Shown: piece by piece, positions 22,464-32,807 of the stretch
Numbering within the stretch: the first letter of the stretch is position 1
How the letters are laid out: every line of letters starts with the position of its first letter
NCBI GenBank assembly: GCA_015039365.1
Contig: WION01000035.1
Coordinates: 124,001 to 188,000, forward strand
From: Amanita rubescens
Lineage: Eukaryota > Basidiomycota > Agaricomycetes > Agaricales > Amanitaceae
Direction: 5' to 3'
Length of the DNA stretch: 64,000 nt
The notes under the pieces: generated by a model
Told to the model about the DNA's origin: nothing
Databases searched by the model: none
The model's input: only the letters and a program-made list of their open reading frames with translations
Made by a program: the position numbers and the translations under genes

Positions 22464-24149
22464 CCCGCTCACCAGTTTTGAATGTTGACGTCACCGTCAA
22501 CCTGCATTGGGTCGGTGGATGAACAAGGTGAAGTGTCGGAAGCGGAGTGTCCGAGTCGGAAGGGCAGCGGAAGTCCGTGATTGAACGAGACGGAATGTCG
22601 GCGTCGACGGAAGAGGCATTGGAGGTGAGACGTAGTGTCGACGGCGTCCGATTGTGCGTAGGTAGTTGCAAGCAAGGGAGTCGGGGATGGCGATAGGGTT
22701 CAGGAAGTGTTGGAGGTCTCAGTGGCAGTCGGCGTGCTGCGGATGTTGTCGGGATGTGGAGGAGGGGCTTGTCGAGGTGCAGATAGCAGATGGCGTGTCG
22801 GCGGATGTCGTCGTAGGCGGTAGAAAGTGTTGGCGAGGTGGGGCGCTACTTCCCGCGATCGCGGTCATCCCAGTAATCCGAATCAATAGCACAGACCCCT
22901 GTAAGGCTGCTATGATGTTTCCTGAGACGCCGTCGGCGCAGTACGGTGTTAAAGAGTGGTGTCGGAGTCGGTAGTGCTAGTCAAATGATAAAGGGCCTAA
23001 GGTGAGTCCTGCGTTGTGCGTACTGATATCCGTTATCCTGATTCTGTTCCAACATCCCCCACACTCTGTTAACGCTTCGGGCTGGCTTGATAAGGGTTTT
23101 GGAGCTGAGGTGATGCCGATGGTGATGAGACATGGGTTGAGGGTCCGATTGAGTGTGAACTTGGCCGTTTTGAACGAATACGGCTACGCCGTATCCTGAT
23201 CCTGGGTAGAAAAGAAAAAAAAGGCTGAAAAAAAAAAGAATTGCGACTCGTGGGTGTCGGCGGAACGGTGGTAGAGTGAGCCGAGGTGCTGGCAGTGTCC
23301 GAAAGGCATAGGAGCGGCAGCGGACGGCTGTGGCAAGTGCAAGAGCGAATGAGCGGGCGGGAGCGTGGTCTACACGTGTTGATGAAGCAGGGAATGTCGT
23401 CTGAATAATGAAGGGTGAGGTTGGCGTGGAATAAAGGGCTGGAACGTGCTCCGATAGTGTCTGATGCATGAGGTGGGCACGTGTTGCAAGGCGTCACTGG
23501 ATGGGCTGCGATGGCGACTGATGGGATCCGATAAGGCATGGTAGGGCTGCGGGAATCGAACGGCGGGGTGCGAGCACTTGGACGGGGTGTGGGCTGGTAG
23601 ATCGGGGCTGCTGAGGTGGATAGCGGCTAGTGTAGCACTGTACGTGTCTCGGAGAGCTGGAATACAGAGGCTGGGGCCTGACAGAGTCCGATTGTGGTCT
23701 GATAGGGCCTTGGTAGTGTGTAGATGTCGTGCGGCGGGCTCGGCGGACTTCAATGGTATCAGATGGGATCCGATAAGACTGCAGATGGCTGTAGGCATCG
23801 AGTGGCGACTTGGCGGAGCAGTTGGGGCACGACGTGGCTGGCGGATCAGGTTCAGCGGATGCAAGTAGCAGCAGTGAGCAGCATTGTGCATGTCTGGAGG
23901 CTGGGACGCGGAAGTAAGGGCCGGATGGGATCCGATAAAGCTGTGGAAGGCTGTAGATGTCATGCGGCGTGCTTGGCGGGCTGAAATGCAGTGGCAGTGC
24001 GCTTTGGCGTGACCAGTAGGTGTATCGGCGAATAGGAATGAGCCAGTGGGGCCGTCCAGGTAGAATGAGCGCCTCCGGGGCTGTTTGTGAATGAAAAACG
24101 AGGGTTTCTTGAGTGCGGCCAAAGGCTGGACCGAGCGGTGGGCTCCAGT

Positions 24150-24463
24150 TGTAACAACTCAAAAGAGGCTGTGTTGCGCACAACCCCCGAGTGTTTCGGC
24201 GTGTGCCGAATGAGTTCGGTGGACGGGGCAGTCGCACCCAACCTCGGCCGCACTGTCGGACGATTGCAATGAAGTGGTCTAAAGGGAAGATGATAAAAAC
24301 TAAACTACGACACATTTATATAATGTCTACCTCATGTACTACATGCGTCCGACGATCCGATGCATCCGACGTCGGGTTTCGGGGTCCGCAGTGTCGGAGG
24401 TCGGAGCCGCCATGTGTCGGGTTTGAGCACTGAGTACAACGTAGCCGGTATCGGCACGTTACA
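24150..24463 (-). repeat. LTR of the short element (right copy; 5' LTR in its own orientation)
   Basis: 314 bp, same ends as the left copy. The candidate tRNA primer site lies just outside it at 24147 and downward on the minus strand. Confidence 0.9.
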
Positions 24464-24474
24464 CCGGCCCGTAG

Positions 24475-25617
24475 GTTACCGGTCAGCCTGCAACAATTTC
24501 GGATCAACAGAGAACACCGCCTAACCATGCTACAAGAGGAACAAGAGGACACTATTATCTAGATCACATCGCTATCTACAACGACCCTAAGGACCACCTT
24601 TGGAAATATTCGAAAGACCACAGTCTCGTACCAACATCAGAGTTTTGGATACCACAGAGAGCCAATAGACCACCCAACAACACATTCTATCATCGGTTCA
24701 ACGACAAATACTATCTCCTAGGATTTGAAGTCGAATTCGACAAAAATACCAAACATTGGGGAGGATATAACCCAGGCCCTGAATCAGAACTCACATACGA
24801 ATTTGTACCAGACGATTTCTTCAAAGGACCAAAGTGGATAGAAGGAAACCCAGATAACTTGCCTGAAAGCCTACAGCACAGAAGCGCAGTCTCTACACCG
24901 AAAGCAGCAGTCAAAACTACACCAAAAGGTAAAACTTTTGGAGTAACACAAGAAAGCGAATCAGGAACCGAATCTAGTGACGAAAACCCCGATCAGCAAT
25001 TCGAAAGTTCCAGTGACCTTTCCGAGTCGGAAGACAAAACTGTTCCAGACTTACTTAGCCCAATCGATTTCAACCCGTTTGAAATAGAACAGGAGAAACC
25101 GAATTCCCCAGGACTTCAATACATAGAAGTCGATCCTAAACCCGATCCTAGTCCAGGACCACCAGTACCACCAAAACCGCCTACACCACCTCCAGAACCA
25201 CCAATAGCTACAATGACGACACCAGCAATTCAACCGATTCCTAGTCTCTTAGGAGAAATCCCTACCTTCACAGGAAAGCGATCTCAAGCACAGGATTTCA
25301 TAGATCGAATGGAGCTATTCCTAGATCTCAATCCAGGTTGCATCAACACAGATAGACTTAAAATCGGACTGACGTTATCTATGATAACCGACAAAGCTGA
25401 GAACTGGAGACGCAATCAGAACAACAATCTTAACGACGCAGCAAAGACGGAAATAACATGGAATGACTGGACAGGATTCAAAACCAGATTCCTCAACAAT
25501 TGGCAAGAAATAGATTCACCAGGAAACGCGTACACAGAATTAGTACAGCTACAAAAACGCAAAGACAAGAAAGGAAAACGAATCTCAATCCCAAAATACG
25601 TTGGTTTATTCAAAGAA
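24475..25617 (+). pseudogene. Gag of the outer chromovirus, N-terminal part (interrupted)
   Basis: The frame is open from just after a TAG at 24472 to the insertion at 25618. The first in-frame ATG is at 25213, yet the upstream part (HYYLDHIAIYND onward) looks like protein. Before the short element inserted, an ATG at 22086 would have led through the CCGG site into 24468, but in a frame that meets a TAG at 24560 and needs a -1 shift near 24545 to join the gag frame. The chain has an acidic Ser-rich part, a proline run (PPVPPKPPTPPPEPP), then a typical gag core (GKRSQAQDFIDRMELFL). It resumes at 32203 after the nested element. Confidence 0.75.
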
Positions 25618-25946
25618 TGTCACGAGCCTTAGACAGGCTACACAACACAAGACTCACTACTCTTTAGAGGATGTCGCTGACGGCGTCAAGCGACGAGAAT
25701 GATACAAGAACCGTCTAGGTTCAAGGCAAGTTGGATTGGGAATCACAACTAAACTGTCCAAGGAAAGACTAGCTTGTTGCTTAGGGTATGTACTACAATA
25801 TACGCTACTTATATACTACTTAGGGTACGGGGTATGAGTCATTGGGTACAGGGTATGAGTCATACTATGTCATAGGGCGTAGGGTACATGAGTCAGTACA
25901 TGCACGAAGCATGCGGCGTATCAAGGAGTAAAACAGGGGCTTGACA
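25618..25946 (-). repeat. LTR of the inner chromovirus (3' LTR in its own orientation)
   Basis: 329 bp, identical by eye to the copy at 31874-32202. Preceded on the minus strand by the short purine-rich stretch ACGGAGG. Confidence 0.95.
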
Positions 25947-26300
25947 TAGCCTCCGTTTCAAGGTTCGGATTCCAGACGAACTGGAAGGGGATCCAAAAAT
26001 TCGATGGTATGACAATTGGCACTCACGTTCTTCCTGATGCTCCTTCGTCTTTACCCGTTACCAGACCTGCGTCCAATGCCGACGGGAGGTTACTATCGAG
26101 TGCTAAGGTTAGGCCTTTCGACTTTCCACATAGGGGTCCGTCTCCAGGGTTCACCGAATACCCTATTGACATCTCGCGATTCCTCGTTTGAGGCGTCACC
26201 CATGATCTTGCCTAGGCGCGTCCTCTCCCGATTCCTCGTTGTTTCTTTCTTTTTCTCTCCCTGTTCGTATTGGATCTTGTTGCTACAGGCATCAGTCACT

Positions 26301-29096
26301 TTAAACTGGTGTGGGTCCTTGTGACGAATTCGCTTCTTCGCGTGCGCTCTTCCAGCGTTGCCAGTTACCTTCGAGTTTTCGTCGATATTCTTCGTCGAAG
26401 GCCTTGTCATCCCACCCATAAAGGCGCGGATGTGGAACATAGAGGGGGAGGAGATGTGGAGGTGTCGGCGTCGGCGGTCCAGAGGGGGTTGGAGACAGAG
26501 ACGATGGGGGAAGGAGAGGAAGGGGTTTGTTTTGTCGTAACGCTGAAGGGTTTTTCTTATAGTATTCTTTTATCGCCTTCTTCGCGTTTTCCATGTGTTC
26601 CTCGGGTTCCCAGGTATTTTCTTCTTCGGGTAACCCTTTCCATTTCACTAGGAAACGTTTCCCTTGCCTCGTTTTTCTCACTCCTTTCACAGCTTCCACT
26701 TCGTATTCTTCACGTCCATCAATAATTTCCGGTGGTGGCCGGGGTTCGTTTTCCTGCTGCGCCGGGAATTGCGGTTCGTAAACTGGTTTGAGTTTTGATT
26801 CGTGGAAGACGTCGTGTATTCCCCACGTCGGTGGCAATTCCAGTTTGTACGCTGACTTCCCTACTTCGGAAATTACTTTGAACGGTCCGTGGAATTTCGC
26901 GTCAAGTTTCTTCGATGTCCTCGTTGTTTTAATTTTGGACGAATCTAGATATACTCGATCCCCTGGTTGATATCGTCGGGATGGTTTGACATGTTTGTCA
27001 TGTTGTTTTTTCATCCTTTCGGCGGCTTGTTCCAAGTTCGCTTTCACCGTTTTCCATGTTTCCTTGAATTTTTCGATATACTCCGCGGCTGAGTGGTTCG
27101 TTGTTTCCGTTTTCCCTTCTGTCCCTTTGTATGGGTTTCTTCCTGTTGTAATCATGAAAGGAGAGAATCCCGTTGCCGAATGTCGTCGATCGTTATGACA
27201 GAATTGTGCTATTGGAAGCCAATCCGTCCAATCGTCCTGTTTTTCATTTACATACATTCGTAGGTATTCTTCCAGTTCTTGATTTACCCGTTCTGTTTGT
27301 CCGTCCGTTTGCGGGTGATACGCCGTTGAGGGATTTGCTTCTATTCCGAGTATTTGGTATAACCCTTTCATGAATCCGGATACGAATTGCGTTCCCCGAT
27401 CTGATATAACTTTTTTTGGTAATCCTTGTTCCTTGAATATATGTTCCCGATAAAGGTTTGCCACTCCTTGCGAGGTTATCGTCGTGTTGCATGGAATGAA
27501 GTAAGCCTTTTTTGAGAATCGGTCGACTATTACCAGAATCATGTCTTTTCCCTTTGACGGCACCAATGGTCCGATGAGATCCACGCTGATTACTGCCCAT
27601 GGTTCCGATGGGATTTCATTTGGTTGTAACGGCGCCGCTCGTGGTTGTCTATCGGGTTTATTGATTTGACATTGATGACATGCTTTGATGTACGTTTCGA
27701 TGTCTCGTCGCATGTTAGGCCACCAGAATCCTCTTGTTGTCAATTCTAGCGTTTTTGCGACTCCTGGGTGTCCCGCTGTTTTTACGTCATGATTCGATGC
27801 TATTACTCTTTCCCGTATTTCTGGTTTTGCCGGTACGTATATTCGTCCTTTCCATTCCCAGCATTGATCAAGGGTGTCGTATTTGAAGTCCGGATCTTTT
27901 TCTTTTATTCCCTTTGTTACTTGTTTGTCGAAATATCGACGATGGGTGTTACAAATTTCTTGTCGAATACTTAGCCATTCGTAACTTTCGTCATCTATTC
28001 TGATTTCGATTTTTCCGAATACGTCTTCTTTTAGAAGGATGACACCTTCGTTATCGTTTTCTCCTTTTTGATGTCCGGCTCTTCTGGATAGTATGTCGGC
28101 TTTAGTATTCGTTTTCCCTGATCGATGTTTTATAACGAAATTATATTCTTGTAAATCCATGATCCATCGGGCTTGTCTTCTGTTCAGGTTTTGCGGTTTT
28201 CGGAAGTATGTAAGATTTTGATGGTCTGTTAATACTTCTGTCACCGTATCTGTTCCTTTGAGGTAATGAGCCCAATCATAGAATCCGTGCATTACCGCTA
28301 GCATTTCTTTGTCGTATACTTCATAGTTTCTCTCTGCGTCGTTCAACGCTTTTGATATGAACGCTACAGGTTTCCAGATTCCATCATCGTCGAGTTGAGA
28401 AAGTATTGCCGCGATCGCGAAATCCGACGCATCCGTTTCCATTCGGAAAGGTCTTCCTGGTTTGGGGATGATAAGGACCCTTTCGGAAGCAATTTCCTTT
28501 TTTAATTCTTCGAATGCATCTTGTTGTAATTCCGTCCATAACCATTCGATTTTTCCCGTTAGTTTCGTTAACGCTTTTGCTATTTTTGCGAAACCTTTAA
28601 TGAACCTTCGATAGAAGTTAACGAATCCAAGGAATTGTTGAAGTTCTCTTTTCGTTGTCGGCGTTGGCCATTCGGCTATTGCCTTCACTTTATTTGGATC
28701 CATCCGTATTCCTTTATTCGAAATGATTAATCCCAAGAATTCGATCTCTTCCTGTTCGAAATAGCATTTCTCTGCTTTTAATGACAGTTGGTGTTGTTGT
28801 AATTTTTCGAGGATTCTTTTGACTTGTTCTTGGTGTTCTTTTTTGTCTTTCGAGAATACCAAGATGTCGTCCATATAGATTACGACCCATCCTTCCGCGA
28901 TTTCTTCTCTGAAGATGTCGTTCATCATTGTTTGGAATGTCGCCGGTGAATTGGTTAATCCGAAGAACATTACTAGTGGTTCGAATAGTCCTCGGTTCGT
29001 TCGGAACGCCGCTTTCCATTTGTCTCCTTCTTTGATCCTGATGTTGTTATATCCCCACCTTACATCCATTTTCGAGAAGTACTTTGCTTCGGACAA
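26301..29096 (-). CDS. Inner chromovirus Pol, C-terminal part: RT core, RNase H, integrase, chromodomain
   Basis: It begins in the RT fingers ([18 protein letters not shown]). The RT catalytic YMDDIL is near residue 75 of this frame. RNase H follows ([14 protein letters not shown]), then the integrase HHCC region (HPGVAKTLE...CHQCQ) and the DDE core ([25 protein letters not shown]). A C-terminal chromodomain reads [18 protein letters not shown], and the end is Pro-rich. The chromodomain should guide insertion to modified nucleosomes. The frame opens without an ATG of its own because it is the continuation of the upstream frame, lost at a deletion near 29096. Confidence 0.93.
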   Translation of the reverse strand: MSEAKYFSKMDVRWGYNNIRIKEGDKWKAAFRTNRGLFEPLVMFFGLTNSPATFQTMMNDIFREEIAEGWVVIYMDDILVFSKDKKEHQEQVKRILEKLQQHQLSLKAEKCYFEQEEIEFLGLIISNKGIRMDPNKVKAIAEWPTPTTKRELQQFLGFVNFYRRFIKGFAKIAKALTKLTGKIEWLWTELQQDAFEELKKEIASERVLIIPKPGRPFRMETDASDFAIAAILSQLDDDGIWKPVAFISKALNDAERNYEVYDKEMLAVMHGFYDWAHYLKGTDTVTEVLTDHQNLTYFRKPQNLNRRQARWIMDLQEYNFVIKHRSGKTNTKADILSRRAGHQKGENDNEGVILLKEDVFGKIEIRIDDESYEWLSIRQEICNTHRRYFDKQVTKGIKEKDPDFKYDTLDQCWEWKGRIYVPAKPEIRERVIASNHDVKTAGHPGVAKTLELTTRGFWWPNMRRDIETYIKACHQCQINKPDRQPRAAPLQPNEIPSEPWAVISVDLIGPLVPSKGKDMILVIVDRFSKKAYFIPCNTTITSQGVANLYREHIFKEQGLPKKVISDRGTQFVSGFMKGLYQILGIEANPSTAYHPQTDGQTERVNQELEEYLRMYVNEKQDDWTDWLPIAQFCHNDRRHSATGFSPFMITTGRNPYKGTEGKTETTNHSAAEYIEKFKETWKTVKANLEQAAERMKKQHDKHVKPSRRYQPGDRVYLDSSKIKTTRTSKKLDAKFHGPFKVISEVGKSAYKLELPPTWGIHDVFHESKLKPVYEPQFPAQQENEPRPPPEIIDGREEYEVEAVKGVRKTRQGKRFLVKWKGLPEEENTWEPEEHMENAKKAIKEYYKKNPSALRQNKPLPLLPPSSLSPTPSGPPTPTPPHLLPLYVPHPRLYGWDDKAFDEEYRRKLEGNWQRWKSAREEANSSQGPTPV

Positions 29097-30381
29097 TTTG
29101 TCGAGAGATTAGCGGCAATGGATATCTGTTTTTGATAGTCATTTCATTTAGTTTCCGATAATCTTGGACCGGTCGTAGTTTTCCATCTTTCTTTTTTACG
29201 AAGAAGAATGGCGATGCCATGGGCGATTTACTTGGTTTGATTCTTCCTGTTTCCAGTTGTTCTTTTAAGAATTCGTCCAATTGTTTTTGTTCCTCTGGAT
29301 TTAATGGGTATATTTTGCAATCTACCATTTTTGCTCCTGGCGTTAATTCAATTGCATGGTCCCATGCCCTCCTTGGCGGTAATTGGTCGAATGTCTGTTT
29401 TTCGAATACTTCCTTGTAATCGCGGTAGACTTCCGGTACTATTTCCTTCCAGGTTCTTTCGATCTGGTTGGCTCCTGCAATGTCTGTAGCAAAGTTCGAC
29501 TTGGCTCGTACTTTTATCCAAGGGAGGTCGACGTGTCGTATGAATTCGGGCCGGTCGATATCGATGGCTAGTATTCTATCTTCTTCTGGGTTATACTGAT
29601 CGATTTCGTCTTCCGGTTCCCTGACCCATGATTCTTCGTAACATTCTCCTGGACATTTTGAAAACTTTATTTGAGCTTTTCGCCATTCGATTTCTGGGTT
29701 ATGATGTTCCAGCCAATCGTGTCCTAAGAATACGTCTTTCTTTCCAATATTTACCACCGCCAGTTCTAACGTTTCTTCATGGTCGTAAATTCTCATTTTG
29801 ATTGTGACCATGTCCGTTATCTTTCCTCCGACGTTTAATGTTCCGTCGGCATTTGTTGCGGTTATTGCTCGTGGTAACTTGGTCGTATTGATTTTATGTT
29901 CTTCGACAAATTGTTTGGATATTGCCGACATCATACATCCGCTGTCGATTAATGCTACGGTGTCGAAGCTTTCTTCCGTATCCAGGGTGGTGAGAATGAC
30001 TCGGATATCTATTTCTCTGTGTCCTGATGCTCCGATCCATTGCGGTTCTCTGAGTTTTCGTAGATACCAGATTGCCGCTTCTTCTTCGAGATCATTGATT
30101 TTATTGATTAGTTCTTCATCAATTTGTTCTCTGAAGGTTTGGTGTGCAAATGTCCGTAGCTGTGTAATTCCTTGGTCCGGGTATTTCCATAATTGTCTTA
30201 TCATCCATGCGGATGATGAGTTTCTAAGTTTGTTTGTTTTGTCCCTTATCGATGTATTTCGAATCTTTCCTTCCTTTTGTTTCACCTCGTATATTATTGA
30301 TTCAAGGGATACATATTCGGAAGGTACTAGAGATTCGTAAATACATTGTTCGGGGATCAATGAAGAGGGACTATCCTTCAC
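29047..30381 (-). CDS. Inner chromovirus Pol, N-terminal part: protease and RT start
   Basis: It has the aspartic protease motif [12 protein letters not shown] near residue 155 and [13 protein letters not shown] after it. The RT entry is [27 protein letters not shown]. It overlaps the end of gag by 4 nt in the -1 frame and starts with GTG, not ATG, so frameshifting is the likely route of expression. After ISRQIV it runs out of frame for 50 nt and stops; the next pol frame takes over there. Confidence 0.9.
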   Translation of the reverse strand: MKDSPSSLIPEQCIYESLVPSEYVSLESIIYEVKQKEGKIRNTSIRDKTNKLRNSSSAWMIRQLWKYPDQGITQLRTFAHQTFREQIDEELINKINDLEEEAAIWYLRKLREPQWIGASGHREIDIRVILTTLDTEESFDTVALIDSGCMMSAISKQFVEEHKINTTKLPRAITATNADGTLNVGGKITDMVTIKMRIYDHEETLELAVVNIGKKDVFLGHDWLEHHNPEIEWRKAQIKFSKCPGECYEESWVREPEDEIDQYNPEEDRILAIDIDRPEFIRHVDLPWIKVRAKSNFATDIAGANQIERTWKEIVPEVYRDYKEVFEKQTFDQLPPRRAWDHAIELTPGAKMVDCKIYPLNPEEQKQLDEFLKEQLETGRIKPSKSPMASPFFFVKKKDGKLRPVQDYRKLNEMTIKNRYPLPLISRQIVRSKVLLENGCKVGI

Positions 30382-31715
30382 TGATCCTTGACAAAACCCA
30401 ATTTCTCCTTCATTTCTGCTTTTTCTGCTTCGGTCATTGCTCCGAAGTAGTCTCCCACCGCCTGCCTTCTAATCACGGTTTTTCCTTTGCAGTATTTTGC
30501 AATGTGACCGATCTTTCCGCAGTTGTAACATTTTGGCGGAGGTCGTGTTGTTGGGGTTTGGTCTACATCCATTGCATTTTCGTCTTTAACTTTGACCGTG
30601 ATTGTTTCCTTTTTCGGTTGGCTTGGCCCGGCTTGTGCGTTTGTTCTTGTGACTTTGAATTCTCTTTTCCCATAGTATCTTTCGGCTTCCCGGAATTGTT
30701 TTTCTATTTCCGTTGCCCTTGTGTACCAGGCTTGGAGTTGTCCTGGCGCGCTGCCATCTCCGGGGTTTCCTAATTCGATCACTCTCCTCCCTACTCCGAC
30801 TTTAACACCTTTCTTGAATTGGTCGATCAAGGCGATTTCGTCGAAGCCTGAGAGTTGGGCCCATCCTTTGAATTCGATAATGTATTCTTCGATGGTTTTA
30901 TCTCCTTGTTTCAACTCCCGGAGTTTCTTTATAGCTTCGTCGCGTGTTTCCATTGTTAAGAAGTATTGTCTTGCTTCTTCTGCGAACGCGTTCCAGTTCA
31001 CGAAAGGCGGTTTGTGAATGAATTCGTATCTTTCCCATTCCGGGTGATCACCTGTTGCCGCTTCTGCTGGTACTTCCGTGCATGCTTGATAATGCGTGCA
31101 GGTTCGTCCGGGATAGGTTGCCGCAAATCGGATCCTTTCTTCATCGTTTTGTGCAATTTCTCCTATTTTCCCGTTTGCCCAATTCGATGCCCGGTTTCCT
31201 TTCCCTTTCCTAATTCGTTGGATCGCATACGTGACTCGTGCGATGTCGTCTGTTAGCCTTACTTGGACGAAGTAATAATTCATCCTTCTGAGCCATGAAT
31301 CGATTTCTGCCGGTTCGCCTTCATAATGTTCCGGAGGTTCGATTTTTAGTTCCGGTGGTCGTGTTCTAAGTCTGTCGGCGTCCCTGTCTGCTCTTTCTGC
31401 GGCTCTCCGTTCTCGTCCGAGTTGTCTTTCAAACTCTTGTTGTTGTTCCTGCAATTGCCGTTGGAAGTTTTTGTTCTGTTGTCGTAGTTGTTCTATTACG
31501 TTTGCAATATTCGCTCCCATTGCTGCGGCAGCGACAGTTGCATCTTCCGTTTCTGTTGCGATAGTTTCCATTGTGGGTATGGCCGTTGCTGAGGATGCTC
31601 CAATGATATGTCCATGTTCGTCAAAGGTTGGTTGGACAACCTGTATCCTGTTCCGTCGCATGATGTAGGTGAATCCTGCCAGCGCGATCGCGGTGAGCGC
31701 AGCTGGTAGGGCCAT
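30378..31715 (-). CDS. Inner chromovirus Gag
   Basis: 445 residues. It starts with a short hydrophobic stretch ([17 protein letters not shown]), then a Gln/Arg-rich coiled coil at about residues 70-115 and a retrotransposon gag core with WLRRMNYYF and [18 protein letters not shown]. Near residue 395 comes the nucleic-acid-binding knuckle [14 protein letters not shown]. The stop is at 30378-30380. The ATG at 31715 is 144 nt downstream of the end of the primer site. Confidence 0.93.
   Translation of the reverse strand: MALPAALTAIALAGFTYIMRRNRIQVVQPTFDEHGHIIGASSATAIPTMETIATETEDATVAAAAMGANIANVIEQLRQQNKNFQRQLQEQQQEFERQLGRERRAAERADRDADRLRTRPPELKIEPPEHYEGEPAEIDSWLRRMNYYFVQVRLTDDIARVTYAIQRIRKGKGNRASNWANGKIGEIAQNDEERIRFAATYPGRTCTHYQACTEVPAEAATGDHPEWERYEFIHKPPFVNWNAFAEEARQYFLTMETRDEAIKKLRELKQGDKTIEEYIIEFKGWAQLSGFDEIALIDQFKKGVKVGVGRRVIELGNPGDGSAPGQLQAWYTRATEIEKQFREAERYYGKREFKVTRTNAQAGPSQPKKETITVKVKDENAMDVDQTPTTRPPPKCYNCGKIGHIAKYCKGKTVIRRQAVGDYFGAMTEAEKAEMKEKLGFVKDQ
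30393..30399 (-). promoter_or_regulatory. Candidate -1 frameshift heptamer GGGTTTT
   Basis: On the minus strand the gag codons TTG GGT TTT place G GGT TTT in the X XXY YYZ register, five codons before the gag stop. A -1 slip there leads directly into the pol frame (GGA TCA GTG AAG). Confidence 0.65.
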
Positions 31716-31859
31716 GGTTTAACGGGTGTTTGGGGTTGTGTAGAATTGTTGATGTACTTGTGCAATATAGACTGCTACAAGGTAAAGGTATGTGAGGTGT
31801 GCTATCAGGGCGATAGCAAGGAAGATCCGTAGGAAATTCGTGGTGAGTGGTGTGAAGAA

Positions 31860-31871
31860 AAGCAACAAGCT
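31860..31871 (-). promoter_or_regulatory. Self-priming primer-binding site, inner element
   Basis: Minus strand AGCTTGTTGCTT starts 2 nt after the 5' LTR. Its reverse complement AAGCAACAAGCT occurs in the LTR at 32038-32027, about 33 nt downstream of a TATATAAG box (32071-32064), that is, at the predicted RNA start. Confidence 0.7.
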
Positions 31872-31873
31872 TA

Positions 31874-32202
31874 TGTCACGAGCCTTAGACAGGCTACACA
31901 ACACAAGACTCACTACTCTTTAGAGGATGTCGCTGACGGCGTCAAGCGACGAGAATGATACAAGAACCGTCTAGGTTCAAGGCAAGTTGGATTGGGAATC
32001 ACAACTAAACTGTCCAAGGAAAGACTAGCTTGTTGCTTAGGGTATGTACTACAATATACGCTACTTATATACTACTTAGGGTACGGGGTATGAGTCATTG
32101 GGTACAGGGTATGAGTCATACTATGTCATAGGGCGTAGGGTACATGAGTCAGTACATGCACGAAGCATGCGGCGTATCAAGGAGTAAAACAGGGGCTTGA
32201 CA
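31874..32202 (-). repeat. LTR of the inner chromovirus (5' LTR in its own orientation)
   Basis: 329 bp, from TGTCAAGCCCC to CTCGTGACA on the minus strand. Contains the TATATAAG box and the self-priming donor sequence. Confidence 0.95.
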
Positions 32203-32807
32203 AAGAACTAATAAAGAAAGCTGGAATCACAGGCAGTGCCGCTACCCATATGTTCGGACAAGGACTCGACGCCAACACGTACAGAGCAGTCATAATGAGA
32301 GACCCTAAAACCTTGGACGAATGGTATGAAGGAGCACTCAGAGCATATAACGCCGAAACGCGTATTGGCATTCTAGCAACCAACAGAGGAGGAACATCTT
32401 CACACAAACCCCCTCGAAACGAATGGGATATGGATCTCGATGCAATAATTCTTGGCGCGCTATCTAAGGATGAACGTAACCGACATATCCGTGACAGACT
32501 TTGTTTCATATGTCATAAACCGGATCACATGTCAGGACAATGCCCCATGAGGAAGGATAAAGGATCTTACAAAGGAAAGAAGAAGTTTAATGGAAAGAAA
32601 GGAAAGAAATTCGCACACGGTCGTCATATTCGAGCAACCGAAAGGGATGACGATGGCAGTAACTATGAAGACGTCGAAGAGTCTAGCCAGCAAGAACAAG
32701 AAGAAGAAGAAGACACTAGCGACAGAACGATATGCGCTATGTTAAAGAAACTCTCTCCAGATCAACATATCAACCTCCTTATCAACGCGGATAAACCGGA
32801 TTTTTGA
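32203..32807 (+). pseudogene. Gag of the outer chromovirus, C-terminal part
   Basis: It continues the gag frame after the AAGAA duplication. It carries the CCHC knuckle CFICHKPDHMSGQC near 32510-32550, a Lys-rich stretch and an acidic tail. It stops at 32805-32807 and overlaps the pol frame, which is -1 relative to it across a T5 run (32800-32804). Confidence 0.88.

Larger units (their letters stand above)
22150..24463 (-). mobile_element. Non-autonomous LTR element (TRIM/LARD-like), minus strand
   Basis: Two 314-bp LTRs (22150-22463 and 24150-24463) enclose about 1.7 kb without a supported protein. It sits in the gag leader of the outer element with a CCGG duplication (22146-22149 and 24464-24467). 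On the minus strand, the sequence after the LTR at 24150 is TGGAGCCCACCGC, 2 nt in. It starts with the TGG expected of a site for a tRNA 3' CCA end; this sets the orientation. The interior repeats GATGGGATCCGATAA-like words near 23523, 23762 and 23929, and its minus-strand open frames look like by-products of these repeats. Confidence 0.8.
25618..32202 (-). mobile_element. Inner Ty3/gypsy chromovirus (minus strand)
   Basis: 6.6 kb, inserted in the gag of the outer element with the 5-bp duplication AAGAA (25613-25617 and 32203-32207). The 329-bp LTRs look identical by eye, so the insertion is very recent. Minus-strand order: LTR, self-complementary primer site, gag with CCHC knuckle, protease-RT, RNase H, integrase, chromodomain, LTR. 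Pol is cut by one small deletion in RT (about 29096). Confidence 0.95.

Noticed and set aside
23370..24315. Two overlapping minus-strand frames of 250 and 273 codons inside the short LTR element
   Set aside because: They follow internal repeats, contain no domain, and one runs into the LTR.
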